From: Clostridiales bacterium
GTDB taxonomy: Bacteria > Bacillota > Clostridia > Oscillospirales > Oscillospiraceae
Reading direction: 5' to 3'
Assembly (NCBI GenBank): GCA_004558115.1
Contig: SFDT01000006.1
Coordinates: 1 to 61,575 of the forward strand
Length of the DNA stretch: 61,575 nt
Made by a program: the position numbers and the translations under genes. Position 1 is the stretch's first letter. Each line of letters starts with the position of its first letter. The notes under the pieces are model-generated. The model saw only the letters and a program-made list of their open reading frames with translations. It was not told the origin of the DNA and did no database searches. Shown one piece after another: positions 47,447 to 56,394 of the stretch.

Positions 47447-48197
47447 GCTTCGCGGCATTGCCGCCGGCTACGGCGGCACCCCGGTTTTGCGGGAGGTATC
47501 CTTCACCGTTCCCAAAGGCTCCCTCACCGCCCTCATCGGCCCCAACGGCTGCGGCAAGACCACACTGCTGCGGGCCGCCGCCCGGCAGCTGCCCTTGCTG
47601 GCGGGAGAGATTTTGCTGGACGGCCGGCCTGTCTCCTCCTATGGGCGGACGGAATTTGCCCGGAAGGCCGCTTTCATGCCCCAGGTCCGCTCCGTGCCCG
47701 CCATCACCGCGGGCGCCCTGGTGGCCCACGGCCGTTTCCCCCATCTGGGATTTTCCCGAAGGCTCCGCCCGGAGGACCGGGCGGCAGTCCAGGCGGCTAT
47801 GGAGGCCACCGGCGTGGCGGATTGGGCCAACCGGGACCTGCGGGCGCTCTCCGGCGGTGAACGCCAGCGGGTGTATCTGGCCATGGCCCTGGCCCAGGAC
47901 ACGGACCTGATCCTTCTGGACGAGCCCACCACCTATCTGGACCCCGGGCGGCAATTTGAGCTGCTGGACCTCATCGCCTCTCTGCCCGGACGGGGCAAGA
48001 CCGTGGTCATGGTCCTCCATGACCTGTCCCACGCCCTGCGGTACAGCACCCAGCTTCTCCTGCTGGAGCAGGGGCGGTTGGTACAGCGGGGCACGCCGGA
48101 GGAGCTGTACGCCGGCGGACAGCTGGACCGGGTGTTCGGCATCCGCTCCCGCCGGGCACCGGACGGGTCCTACTACTTTTTGCCGCCCTTTGCCTGA
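47439..48197 (+). CDS. ABC transporter ATP-binding protein (FecE/FhuC type)
   Basis: The 252-residue ATPase has Walker A GPNGCGKTT near residue 37, Q-loop MPQVRSVPA, signature LSGGERQRV, Walker B LILLDEPTTYLD and the switch His in VLHDLSHAL. It powers the FecCD-type permease to import the chelate or corrinoid. The gene starts inside the end of the permease gene. The stretch 48198-48348 holds no gene; a possible -10 (TATGAT) for galE lies near 48295. Confidence 0.92.
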   Translation: MLELRGIAAGYGGTPVLREVSFTVPKGSLTALIGPNGCGKTTLLRAAARQLPLLAGEILLDGRPVSSYGRTEFARKAAFMPQVRSVPAITAGALVAHGRFPHLGFSRRLRPEDRAAVQAAMEATGVADWANRDLRALSGGERQRVYLAMALAQDTDLILLDEPTTYLDPGRQFELLDLIASLPGRGKTVVMVLHDLSHALRYSTQLLLLEQGRLVQRGTPEELYAGGQLDRVFGIRSRRAPDGSYYFLPPFA

Positions 48198-48348
48198 ACG
48201 GAAGCAGCCCTTTTCAGCTGCTGAAACCAGCGCGGCGATGAACGAGGGTGCAAATCCTGTGGTCAATCGTCCATTCCCTTTTCCGCTTTCTATGGTATGA
48301 TAAACACAACGAGCATCACATCCACTTTGAAATGAAGGAGTGTTTTCT

Positions 48349-49368
48349 ATGTCTATTTTAGTCAGCGGCGGTGCCGGGTACATCGGCAGCCACACCTGCG
48401 TGGAACTGCTGGAGGCCGGTTACGACATCGTGGTGGTGGATAACCTGTGCAACGCCAGTGAGGAGGCCGTGCGCCGGGTGGAGCAGATCACCGGCAAGAC
48501 CGTTCCCTTTGTGAAGGCGGACCTGTGCGATCCCGCCGCCACGGAGGCCCTGTTTGCCCAGTACCCTGATATTGACGCCGTCATGCACTTCGCCGGCTTA
48601 AAGGCCGTGGGCGAGAGCGTGAGAAAGCCTCTGGAGTACTATACCAACAACCTGGTCAGCACGCTGGTGCTGCTGAACGTCATGCGGGACCACGGCGTGA
48701 AGAACTTCGTGTTCTCCTCCTCCGCCACCGTGTACGGAGACCCCGCCAGCGTCCCCATCCGGGAGGACTTCCCCACCGGCGGCACCACCAATCCCTACGG
48801 CACCACCAAGCTGTTCATCGAGCGCATCCTCACGGATTACTGCAAGGCGGAGCCCACGCTGAATGTGGCCCTGCTGCGGTATTTCAACCCCATCGGCGCC
48901 CATGAGAGCGGCCTCATCGGCGAGGACCCCAACGGCATTCCCAACAACCTGGTACCCTACATTGCTCAGGTGGCCGTGGGCAAGCTGGAAAAGCTCCATG
49001 TCTACGGCAACGACTATCCCACCCCCGACGGCACCGGTGTCCGGGACTACATCCATGTGGTGGACCTGGCCCAGGGCCATGTGGCCGCTCTGAAGAAGCT
49101 GGAGAGCAAGTGCGGCCTGTTTATCTGCAACCTGGGCACCGGCGTGGGTTACAGCGTGCTGGATGTGCTGCACGCCTATGAAAAGGCCTGCGGCAAGGCC
49201 CTGCCCTACGTGGTGGACCCCCGCCGCCCCGGCGACATCGCCGAATGCTACGCCGACCCCCAGAAGGCTTTCGATGAAATGGGCTGGAAGGCCCAGCGGG
49301 GCATTGAGGACATGTGCGCCTCCAGCTGGAAGTGGCAGTCCATGAATCCCAACGGCTACCGGGGCTGA
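48349..49368 (+). CDS. galE: UDP-glucose 4-epimerase
   Basis: This 339-residue short-chain dehydrogenase has the NAD-binding GGAGYIGSH at residues 7-15, the serine region FVFSSSATVYG, the catalytic YGTTK (Y-x3-K) and RYFNPIGAHESG. It interconverts UDP-glucose and UDP-galactose. The ATG at 48349 has AAGGAG upstream. A sugar nucleotidyltransferase gene lies 46 bases downstream, so the pair may make UDP-sugars for wall polysaccharide. Confidence 0.95.
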   Translation: MSILVSGGAGYIGSHTCVELLEAGYDIVVVDNLCNASEEAVRRVEQITGKTVPFVKADLCDPAATEALFAQYPDIDAVMHFAGLKAVGESVRKPLEYYTNNLVSTLVLLNVMRDHGVKNFVFSSSATVYGDPASVPIREDFPTGGTTNPYGTTKLFIERILTDYCKAEPTLNVALLRYFNPIGAHESGLIGEDPNGIPNNLVPYIAQVAVGKLEKLHVYGNDYPTPDGTGVRDYIHVVDLAQGHVAALKKLESKCGLFICNLGTGVGYSVLDVLHAYEKACGKALPYVVDPRRPGDIAECYADPQKAFDEMGWKAQRGIEDMCASSWKWQSMNPNGYRG

Positions 49369-49414
49369 TGTTCCGTATCCCCGGGACATTTCAAACACAA
49401 GGAGAGTAATCGTC

Positions 49415-50344
49415 ATGAACAAACCCGTTCTGGTGGTCATGGCCGCGGGTATGGGCAGCCGCTACGGCGGCCTCAAGCAGGTGGACCCCGTGGGCGGCCA
49501 CGGCCAGCTCATCATCGACTATTCCATTTACGACGCCCGCCGCGCCGGCTTTGAGACGGTGGTGTTCGTCATCAAGCACGAGATCGAGGAGACCTTCAAG
49601 GCCGCCATCGGCGACCGGCTCAGCAAGGTCATCAACGTGAAATACGCCTATCAGGAGCTGGATGACCTGCCGGAGGGCTACGCCGTCCCCGAGGGCCGCA
49701 AGAAGCCCTGGGGCACCTGTCACGCCATCCTGGCCGCCCGCCATCTGGTGGATGGACCTTTCGCCGTGGTGAACTCTGACGACTATTACGGTCCCGAGGC
49801 CTTCCGGGCCATCTACAACTACCTGAGCCAGCACCCCGACCGCCCCGGCTGCTATGAATACGCCATGGTGGGCTATCAGCTGGGCAACACCGTCACGGAA
49901 AACGGCCATGTGTCCCGGGGCATTTGCTCGGAGGACGGTGAACACTTCCTCCAAACCGTCACGGAGCGCACCCACATTGAAAAAGACGGAGCCGACGCCC
50001 GCTACACCGAGGACGGCGGCGCCACCTGGGCCTCCCTGCCGGGGGACACCATCGTGTCCATGAACCTGTGGGGTCTCACCAGCAGCTTTTTCGGCCAGGC
50101 CTGGGACCGTTTCCCCGCTTTCCTGGACAAGGCCCTGGCGGAGGACCCCCAGAAAGGTGAATACTACCTGCCCAGCGTCATCAGCCAGCTCATCGCCGAG
50201 GGTAAGGCCCGGGCCAAGGTCCTGCGCAGCGCCGACAAGTGGTACGGCGTCACCTATCACGAGGACAAGCCCACGGTGGTGGCGGCCATCGCCGAAAAAA
50301 CAGCCGCCGGCATCTATCCCGACGACCTGTGGGCAGAGGGCTGA
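49415..50344 (+). CDS. Sugar nucleotidyltransferase-like protein
   Basis: The 309-residue protein has a nucleotidyltransferase fold with VVMAAGMGSRYGGLKQVDPVG at the start (split in my reading as MAAGMGSRYGG then LKQVDPVG), ending in the sugar-nucleotide site, and FAVVNSDDYYG (the metal-binding D-x-D region). This resembles UTP- or GTP-sugar-1-phosphate uridylyl/guanylyltransferases but not GalU itself. It would act with galE. An APH-type kinase of the N-acetylhexosamine-1-kinase kind is at the window's end and could feed the same sugars. Confidence 0.8.
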   Translation: MNKPVLVVMAAGMGSRYGGLKQVDPVGGHGQLIIDYSIYDARRAGFETVVFVIKHEIEETFKAAIGDRLSKVINVKYAYQELDDLPEGYAVPEGRKKPWGTCHAILAARHLVDGPFAVVNSDDYYGPEAFRAIYNYLSQHPDRPGCYEYAMVGYQLGNTVTENGHVSRGICSEDGEHFLQTVTERTHIEKDGADARYTEDGGATWASLPGDTIVSMNLWGLTSSFFGQAWDRFPAFLDKALAEDPQKGEYYLPSVISQLIAEGKARAKVLRSADKWYGVTYHEDKPTVVAAIAEKTAAGIYPDDLWAEG

Positions 50345-50357
50345 ACTTCTCCATATG

Positions 50358-50391
50358 AAAAACCGGCGAGCCTATCGGCTCGCCGGTTTTT
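50358..50391. terminator. Bidirectional terminator between nucleotidyltransferase and lysS
   Basis: A perfect 15-bp stem (50358-50372 with 50377-50391) with A and T runs terminates both converging units. Confidence 0.9.
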
Positions 50392-50400
50392 GTGTTTTCG

Positions 50401-51900
50401 TCAGTCCAGGGGCTTCATGGTGGGGAACAAAATGACTTCCCGGATGGTGTCGGCGCCGGTCAGCAGCATGACGCAGCGGTCGATGCCCATGCCCATGCCG
50501 CCGGTGGGGGGCATACCGTATTCCAGGGCGTTGAGGAAATCCTCGTCCAGCATCTCTGTTTCGTCATCGCCCCGCTCCCGCTGCTCCACCTGCTTTTCGA
50601 AGCGCTGGCGCTGGTCGATGGGGTCGTTCAGCTCGGAATAGGCGTTGGCCAGCTCACTGTGGCAGATGAACAGCTCGAACCGCTCGGTGAGCCGGGGGTC
50701 CGCCGGAGAGCGCTTGGTCAGGGGAGAGACCTCCACAGGGTACATGGTGATGAAGGTGGGCTGGATGAGCTTCTCCTCCACCTTCTGGTCGAAGCAGGCG
50801 TACAGGGCGTTGCCCCAGGTCTTTTCAGCAGCGTCGGCCAGTTCCACGCCCACCGCCTTGGCGGCGGCCACAGCCTCCGCGTCGTCGGTGATGGCGCCGA
50901 AGTCGATGCCCACATACTCCTTCACAGCATCCACCATGGTCAGCCGGCGCCAGCCGGGCGTCAGGTCGATCTGCTCGCCCAGCCACTCCACCTGATAGGT
51001 GCCCAGGATCTTCTGGGCAGCGCCGGAGATGATGCCCTCGGCAATATCCATCATGCCGTGGAAATCCGTGTAGGCCTGGTACAGCTCCACGGTGGTAAAC
51101 TCCGGGTTGTGCTTGGGGTCCATGCCCTCGTTGCGGAAAATGCGGCCGATCTCATACACCCGGTCCATGCCGCCCACAATGAGCCGCTTCAGGGGCAGCT
51201 CCGTGGCGATGCGCATGTACATGTCGATGTCCAGGGTATTGTGGTGGGTGATGAAGGGCCGGGCGGCGGCGCCGCCGGCGATGGTGTTCAGCACCGGGGT
51301 CTCCACCTCGATATAGCCCATGTTGTCCAGATAGTCCCGCATGAACTTGATGAACTGGGAGCGGATGACAAAGTTCCGCTTCACATCGGGGTTCACCATC
51401 AGGTCCACATACCGCTGGCGGAAGCGCAGCTCCTTGTCCTGAAGGCCGTGGAACTTCTCCGGCAGGGGCAGCAGGGACTTACTCAGCAGGGTGATGTTCT
51501 TGGTGCGGACGCTCATCTCGCCCCGCTGGGTGCGGAACACCTCGCCGTCCACACCCACGATGTCGCCGATATCAAACTTTTTGAACTTCTTATAAACGGC
51601 TTCGTCCATCTCGTCCTGGCGGGCGTACAGCTGGATGCGGCCGTCACGGTCCTGGAGGTCGCAGAAGCTGACCTTGCCCATGCCGCGCTTGCTCATGAGG
51701 CGGCCGGCCACCTTCACGGCCTTGCCCTCCATGGCGTCGAAGTTGTCCTTGATCTGCTGGGAGGTCGCGTCCCAGTCGAACCGGGTCTCCCGGAAGGGGT
51801 CCTGGCCCTCCGCCTGGAGGGCGGCCAGCTTCTCCCGGCGGACCTTGGTCTGCTGGCTCAGGTCCTGCTCCGGCTGCTGGTTCGTCTTTTGTTCAGCCAT
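50401..51900 (-). CDS. lysS: Lysyl-tRNA synthetase, class II
   Basis: The 499-residue enzyme has an N-terminal OB-fold anticodon-binding domain (about 60-165, GRLMSKRGMGKVSF) and class II motif 1 (RSQFIKFMRDYLDNMGYIEVETP in part). Motif 2 is GRIFRNEGMDPKHNPEFT and motif 3 is GMGMGIDRCVML. It charges tRNA-Lys. RBS AAGGAG precedes the ATG. It is 10 bases downstream of greA, a frequent pair in Firmicutes. Confidence 0.96.
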   Translation of the reverse strand: MAEQKTNQQPEQDLSQQTKVRREKLAALQAEGQDPFRETRFDWDATSQQIKDNFDAMEGKAVKVAGRLMSKRGMGKVSFCDLQDRDGRIQLYARQDEMDEAVYKKFKKFDIGDIVGVDGEVFRTQRGEMSVRTKNITLLSKSLLPLPEKFHGLQDKELRFRQRYVDLMVNPDVKRNFVIRSQFIKFMRDYLDNMGYIEVETPVLNTIAGGAAARPFITHHNTLDIDMYMRIATELPLKRLIVGGMDRVYEIGRIFRNEGMDPKHNPEFTTVELYQAYTDFHGMMDIAEGIISGAAQKILGTYQVEWLGEQIDLTPGWRRLTMVDAVKEYVGIDFGAITDDAEAVAAAKAVGVELADAAEKTWGNALYACFDQKVEEKLIQPTFITMYPVEVSPLTKRSPADPRLTERFELFICHSELANAYSELNDPIDQRQRFEKQVEQRERGDDETEMLDEDFLNALEYGMPPTGGMGMGIDRCVMLLTGADTIREVILFPTMKPLD

Positions 51901-51910
51901 GTTTTTCTCC

Positions 51911-52384
51911 TTACCGCTCGATCTTGCGCACCGTGTAATGGATGGTGCCCCGGGGCGCCTCCACCGTGACGGTGTCCCCCTCCTTGGCGCCGATGAGGGC
52001 CTTGCCGAAGGGAGATTCCTCGGAAATGATGCCGTGCATGGGGTCGGCCTCCTGGGAGCCCACGATCTTGTAGGCGGGCAGCTCCTTGCCGCTGGCGTCC
52101 GCCACCGTCACCTTGCAGCCGATGGTGACCACATTGGTGGGGGCGTTGCTCTCGTCCACGATGACCACGTGCTGCAAGATCTCCTCCAGCTCGGCAATGC
52201 GGGAGTACAGCTTGCCCTGCTCGTTTTTGGCCTCGTCATACTCGCTGTTCTCGGACAGGTCGCCAAAGCCCCGTGCCACCTTGATCTGCTCGGCCACCTC
52301 GTCGGAGCGGGTGGTCTTCAAATAGTTCAGTTCTTCCTGCAGTTCCTGGGCGCGGGCTGCACTCATTTTGTATTCTTTTTCCAT
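51911..52384 (-). CDS. greA: Transcription elongation factor GreA
   Basis: The 157-residue protein has an N-terminal coiled coil (about 7-75, LQEELNYLKTTRSDEVAEQIK and the DLSENSEYDEAKNEQ acidic tip loop) and a C-terminal FKBP-like domain (SPFGKALIGAKEGDTVTVEAP). It stimulates cleavage of backtracked RNA in RNA polymerase. The start at 52384 is weakly supported; a second ATG at 52366 is possible. It is transcribed with lysS from a consensus promoter. Confidence 0.95.
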   Translation of the reverse strand: MEKEYKMSAARAQELQEELNYLKTTRSDEVAEQIKVARGFGDLSENSEYDEAKNEQGKLYSRIAELEEILQHVVIVDESNAPTNVVTIGCKVTVADASGKELPAYKIVGSQEADPMHGIISEESPFGKALIGAKEGDTVTVEAPRGTIHYTVRKIER

Positions 52385-52452
52385 GTGCGCATTGTCCTTT
52401 CCTATCTTTTGATAGGGGCGGACTATTCCGCCCCTGAATATACCAGGGTAAT

Positions 52453-52481
52453 ATTATAGAGGCTGGCAAATGGAATGTCAA
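52453..52481 (-). promoter_or_regulatory. Consensus promoter of greA-lysS
   Basis: Perfect -35 TTGACA (52476-52481), 17-bp spacer and perfect -10 TATAAT (52453-52458). Confidence 0.85.
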
Positions 52482-52539
52482 GCAAAACCCCATGCGTCAG
52501 GACAGGATTTCGCCGAAAATACGCCTGCTTTCCCTCTTT

Positions 52540-53289
52540 TTACCCCTTTGACGTTCCAAGGCTGATCTGTCCCGGCCGCAGGGCCCCCGCCTCCCGCAGG
52601 GCGGAGAGCAGCTGCGGACGGTCGCAGCCGGCGGGGAGCCGCTCCTCCATGGCCGGCGGCAGCACCAGCGGCGGCAACGTGTCTCCGCTCCCCTCATACA
52701 GCGCCAGCACCACGGGATTTTTCCGCCCCAGGTCCTGCCGCTCCCCGAACAGCACCAGGGCCTCCGCCCCCTCCAGCTGCTCCTTGGACGGGCCCAGCAG
52801 CAGCGACACGCCGTATTCCCGCCGCAGCTGGCGGCTCAATTCCTCGCCGCCGTAGGGCAGGTCCAGCAGCACGTAGCGGCAGCGCAGGCAAAGCTCCGTC
52901 ACCGTCCGCACCAGCTCTCCCGTCAGCTGTTCTCCCACCACCGCCACCCGGGCGCCGGCGGTCAAGCCCAGCCGCTCCAGGCGCCAGCCCACGGTCTCCG
53001 CCGCCAGGGCCCGGCGCAGCGGCAGGGTGGAGACCGGGCGCACCCCGTATTTTTCCAGCTCCGCCGAAAAGGGAAAATCCGGCGGCAGCACCGCCCGGGT
53101 CACGCCTGCCCGGTGCAGTTTTTTCGCCGCGGACGCCACCCGCCGGCGCAGCACCGCCGACGGCGTTTTCGGCCCCCGGACCACCTCCACGCAGGCAAAG
53201 CGCATATGCAGCACGCTGCGCTCCGTCAGAGCCATCCGCTTTTCCCGTTTGCCCGCCTCCGGGCTTTTCCACAATAACATTCCCATCAT
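52540..53289 (-). CDS. Conserved hypothetical protein with Rossmann-like central part
   Basis: The 249-residue protein is Arg/Leu-rich. It has a strand-helix-strand centre (RVAVVGEQLTGELVRTVTELC, then YVLLDLPYGGEELSRQL, then EALVLFGERQDLGRKNPVVLAL) that looks like an alpha/beta nucleotide-binding fold, but there is no P-loop. I do not recognise a family. The ATG at 53289 follows a GGGAGG that lies in the 3' arm of the preceding terminator; a start at 53235 (MALTERS) is possible. No membrane segment is seen. It stands alone, before the greA promoter. Confidence 0.65.
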   Translation of the reverse strand: MMGMLLWKSPEAGKREKRMALTERSVLHMRFACVEVVRGPKTPSAVLRRRVASAAKKLHRAGVTRAVLPPDFPFSAELEKYGVRPVSTLPLRRALAAETVGWRLERLGLTAGARVAVVGEQLTGELVRTVTELCLRCRYVLLDLPYGGEELSRQLRREYGVSLLLGPSKEQLEGAEALVLFGERQDLGRKNPVVLALYEGSGDTLPPLVLPPAMEERLPAGCDRPQLLSALREAGALRPGQISLGTSKG

Positions 53290-53292
53290 CGC

Positions 53293-53335
53293 AAAACCGC
53301 CTCCCGCTCCATGGTATGGAGCGGGAGGCGGTTTT
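53293..53335 (-). terminator. Strong terminator after the M23 peptidase gene
   Basis: A perfect 20-bp stem (53293-53312 with 53316-53335) with a 3-nt loop. Its 3' arm on the minus strand contains the GGGAGG ribosome site of the next gene. Confidence 0.85.
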
Positions 53336-53342
53336 ATGTCGC

Positions 53343-54554
53343 TTATCCGGCCAATGTATAGCCGGTCAGGTAAGTCAGGGGATTGATGCGGACGCCGTTT
53401 TCCGAGATCTCAAAATGGAGGTGGGGTCCTGTGGAGTTGCCGGTGGAGCCGGTGATGCCCAAAACATCTCCCTGGTTCACATAGGCGCCCACACTGACCT
53501 TCCGGCTGCTCATATGGGCGTACAGGGTGGTATTGCCGCTGCCGTGGCTCACCACTACGTAGTTGCCGTAGGAGCTGGAATACTGGGACACGATGACCGT
53601 GCCCGCCTTGGCGGCGTGGATCTCGGTGGTATAGCCCACCCGGCCGATGTCGATGCCCTTGTGGTTGGTGGAGCCGATGCCGCCGGGGGACGCCCGGCCG
53701 CCGAAGGTGGACGTGATGTACCGGCTGCTCACCGGCCAGATGTAGCCGCCCAGCGCCGCGTTGGAAACCGCTTGGTTCCCGCTCTGTGCCGCCTGCTGGG
53801 CCGCCAGCTCCTTGGACTTTTTGATGATCATGGCCTGGATGGCGGCTTCTTCCTCCTCCAGGCCGTCAATGGCCGCCTCTGTCTCATTCTCATTGGCAGC
53901 CAACGACTGGATGAGGGCGTTGGCCTCCTGGCGCTGGCTGTCCAGCTCCGCCTTCTTGACCACCAGGTCCGCCTTGGCCGCTTCGGATTCCGCCTTGCTG
54001 GCCTCCAGCGAAGCCTTCTTCTCCTCGATCTCCACCTGCAAGGCTTGCAGCTGGTCGATGACCGCCTGGTCGGCGTCCATGATCTCATTGATGATGTCCA
54101 GCCGGCCCAGCAGGTCGGTGAAGCTCTCCGCCTTGAACAGCACGGACCAATAGGACACCTTGCCCCGCTCCTCCATGGCCCGGACCCGGGAGCAGAACAG
54201 CTCGTACTGGGCCTCCTCCCGCTGCTGGGCATCCAGCAGCTCCGCCTCCGTCTGGACGATGAGGGCGGTATAGTCGGCGATCTGGGCCTCCACATTTTTG
54301 ATCTGAGCCGCGGTGTTGGCGACCTTTTCGTCCAGCAGCTTCTTTTTGGCCATGGCCTGGCTCTTGTCATCCTTCAGGGCGCTGAGCTTGCTCTCCAGCT
54401 CTTTTCGTTGGCTGGTGAGGTCGGCGGCGTCGTTTTTCAGCGCGTCGATGTCCGCCTGAGTCACGGCCAGCGCCGGAGACAGCTCCGCCGCCGTCAGTGT
54501 CAGAGCCAGCAGGAATGCCGTCAGGAGACGGGCGGTCTTTTTCATGGTCTTCAC
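53343..54554 (-). CDS. FtsEX-linked M23 peptidoglycan hydrolase with coiled coil
   Basis: The 403-residue secreted protein has a signal peptide (about 5-27), a long coiled coil (about 32-260, rich in Lys/Glu/Ala heptads), a linker, and a C-terminal LytM/M23 peptidase. The peptidase has HKGIDIG, YAHMS and HLHFE zinc/catalytic motifs, all intact. This is the layout of EnvC, PcsB and CwlO partners of FtsEX, which split septal peptidoglycan when activated through the coiled coil. The GTG at 54554 has GGGAGG five bases upstream; ATG at 54545 is the alternative. It is the last gene of ftsE-ftsX-peptidase. Confidence 0.88.
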   Translation of the reverse strand: MKTMKKTARLLTAFLLALTLTAAELSPALAVTQADIDALKNDAADLTSQRKELESKLSALKDDKSQAMAKKKLLDEKVANTAAQIKNVEAQIADYTALIVQTEAELLDAQQREEAQYELFCSRVRAMEERGKVSYWSVLFKAESFTDLLGRLDIINEIMDADQAVIDQLQALQVEIEEKKASLEASKAESEAAKADLVVKKAELDSQRQEANALIQSLAANENETEAAIDGLEEEEAAIQAMIIKKSKELAAQQAAQSGNQAVSNAALGGYIWPVSSRYITSTFGGRASPGGIGSTNHKGIDIGRVGYTTEIHAAKAGTVIVSQYSSSYGNYVVVSHGSGNTTLYAHMSSRKVSVGAYVNQGDVLGITGSTGNSTGPHLHFEISENGVRINPLTYLTGYTLAG

Positions 54555-54574
54555 GTGGACCTCCCTTTCTCCCG

Positions 54575-55462
54575 TCACACCTGCAGGAACTTGCGGATGG
54601 CGGACAAGCTGCCGCCCACGCCGATGATGATGCCCGCCACCGCGAAGGAGACAGCCACCGGCAGCCACATCTCCGTGAAGGGAATGATGCTGATCAGCTG
54701 TAAGGTATCGTTATTGGCAACGCCCCGGGCCACGGCCTCGTACAGTCCCCACTGGAGCAGGAACGCCACCGCCGCGCCCAAAATGCCGAACAGGAAGCCT
54801 TCATATACAAAGGGCCAGCGGATAAAGCCGTTGGTGGCACCTACCATGCGCATGATGGCGATCTCCTCCCGCCGGTCGAAGGTGGTGAGCTTGATGGTGT
54901 TGGAGATAATGAACACGGACACCACGAACAAAATGGCGATGAGGGCCACACACACCACGGTGGCCACGTTCCGCACGGTGATAAAGCCGCCGGCGATCTC
55001 CTCATAGGCGTTGACCTTGGCGATGCCCTCCACCGCCTTCACCTGCTCCACAGTCTGCTTTTGCTGCCGCAGGTCCGCGATCTTGATGGCATAGCGGTCC
55101 CGGAGGATCTCCGGGTCCAGGTCCTGAAACAGTGCCTCATCCGGGTACTGGGCCTTAAACTCCTCCATGGCCTCCTCCTTGCTGATGAAGGTGGCGGAGG
55201 CCACGTTGGGAATGCTTTGGAGCTTTTTTTGCAGGGCTCTGGCCTGGGTCTCGTCATAGCTGTCATCCACGTAAGCCAGGATCTCGTTTTCCTGCTCCAG
55301 GTCCCGCAGCAGCTGGTTGGCGTTCACCGCCACCAGGGTAAAAGTGCCCATGATAAGCAGGCAGGCCACCGTGATGCCGATGGCAGCAAAGGACATGAAG
55401 CCGTGGCTGAACATGTTGGAAAGGCCCTCATGAGCAAAGTATCGGAAGTCGTGCTTAGCCAT
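54575..55462 (-). CDS. ftsX: Cell division membrane protein FtsX
   Basis: The 295-residue membrane protein has an N-terminal span (SFAAIGITVACLLIMGTF), an extracellular domain (about 50-165) that should contact the peptidase, and three C-terminal spans with the cytoplasmic link REEIAIMRMVGATNGFIRWPF. It signals ATP hydrolysis by FtsE to the wall hydrolase. The ATG at 55462 has GGGAGG eight bases upstream and overlaps ftsE by 8 bases. Confidence 0.93.
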   Translation of the reverse strand: MAKHDFRYFAHEGLSNMFSHGFMSFAAIGITVACLLIMGTFTLVAVNANQLLRDLEQENEILAYVDDSYDETQARALQKKLQSIPNVASATFISKEEAMEEFKAQYPDEALFQDLDPEILRDRYAIKIADLRQQKQTVEQVKAVEGIAKVNAYEEIAGGFITVRNVATVVCVALIAILFVVSVFIISNTIKLTTFDRREEIAIMRMVGATNGFIRWPFVYEGFLFGILGAAVAFLLQWGLYEAVARGVANNDTLQLISIIPFTEMWLPVAVSFAVAGIIIGVGGSLSAIRKFLQV

Positions 55463-56147
55463 GGATATGTCCTCCCACATAGCCGCCCACGCTGTCGTTG
55501 ATAACGTGGCCGGAGTCGATGGTGATGACCCGTTTGCCGAAATGATCCACCAGGTCCTTTTCATGAGTCACCACCACGACGGTGGTACCCAGTTCATTGA
55601 TCTTCACCAAAAGTCCCATCAGCTCCAAAGACCGCTCCGGGTCCAGGTTGCCAGTGGGCTCGTCGGCGATGATGGTGTCCGGATTGTTCACCAGGGCCCG
55701 GGCAATGGCCACCCGCTGCTGCTCGCCGCCGGAGAGCTCCGTGGGATAGCTGTTGGCCTTTTTCTCCAGGCCCACCAGGTTCAATACGTAGGGGATGCGC
55801 TCCCGGATCTGCTTGGGGCTGGCGCCCACGGCCCGCATGACAAACGCCAGGTTGTCGTACACGGTCTTTTTCTCAATGAGGCGGAAGTCCTGGAAGATGA
55901 CGCCCAGGGTCCGGCGCATCAAAGGGATCTGACGGTCAGAAATATTGCTGACGGAAAAGCCGTTGATCATAATGCGGCCGGCGCAGGGCTCCACCTCGCC
56001 GGTCAGCAGCTTGATGATGGTGGATTTACCGGAGCCGGAGGGCCCCACCAGAAAGACGAACTCGCCGTCCTCAATGGTGAGGGAGATCCCCCGAATGGCC
56101 TTGGTCCCGTTGTCGTACTCCATCTCCACGTCTTTTAATCGAATCAT
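55455..56147 (-). CDS. ftsE: Cell division ATP-binding protein FtsE
   Basis: The 230-residue ABC ATPase has Walker A GPSGSGKST near residue 36, the signature LSGGEQQRVAIARAL, Walker B TIIADEPTGNLDPE and the switch His (VVVTHEKDLV). With FtsX it controls septal wall hydrolysis. The leader is ~95 bases from a good promoter and holds no gene of its own. Confidence 0.95.
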   Translation of the reverse strand: MIRLKDVEMEYDNGTKAIRGISLTIEDGEFVFLVGPSGSGKSTIIKLLTGEVEPCAGRIMINGFSVSNISDRQIPLMRRTLGVIFQDFRLIEKKTVYDNLAFVMRAVGASPKQIRERIPYVLNLVGLEKKANSYPTELSGGEQQRVAIARALVNNPDTIIADEPTGNLDPERSLELMGLLVKINELGTTVVVVTHEKDLVDHFGKRVITIDSGHVINDSVGGYVGGHIHG

Positions 56148-56246
56148 TTGGGCACCTCGCAGGTCTTGATATCAGTTCAGACGGCCCGGTCCCGCAGCGG
56201 GTTCCCCACGCCGCGGTCAGGTCGACATAATTCTTGAATAAGTTAC

Positions 56247-56275
56247 ATTATATACGGTTTTTTGCTGCTGTGCAA
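56247..56275 (-). promoter_or_regulatory. Promoter of ftsE-ftsX-peptidase
   Basis: -35 TTGCAC (56270-56275), 17-bp spacer, perfect -10 TATAAT (56247-56252). Confidence 0.7.
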
Positions 56276-56349
56276 TATCTATGTATAATTATTTAAAACT
56301 ATTTTCGCTTCAGGCGCGCATCAGGCGGGAAAACGCCGGGTCTAAAAAC

Positions 56350-56375
56350 GCCCCGGCTGGATCTCCAGCCGGGGC
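56350..56375 (-). terminator. Terminator after the CdaR-type gene
   Basis: A perfect 12-bp GC stem (56350-56361 with 56364-56375) is followed on the minus strand by GUUUUUAG. Confidence 0.85.
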
Positions 56376-56394
56376 GGCATTTTTACGGTTCAGT

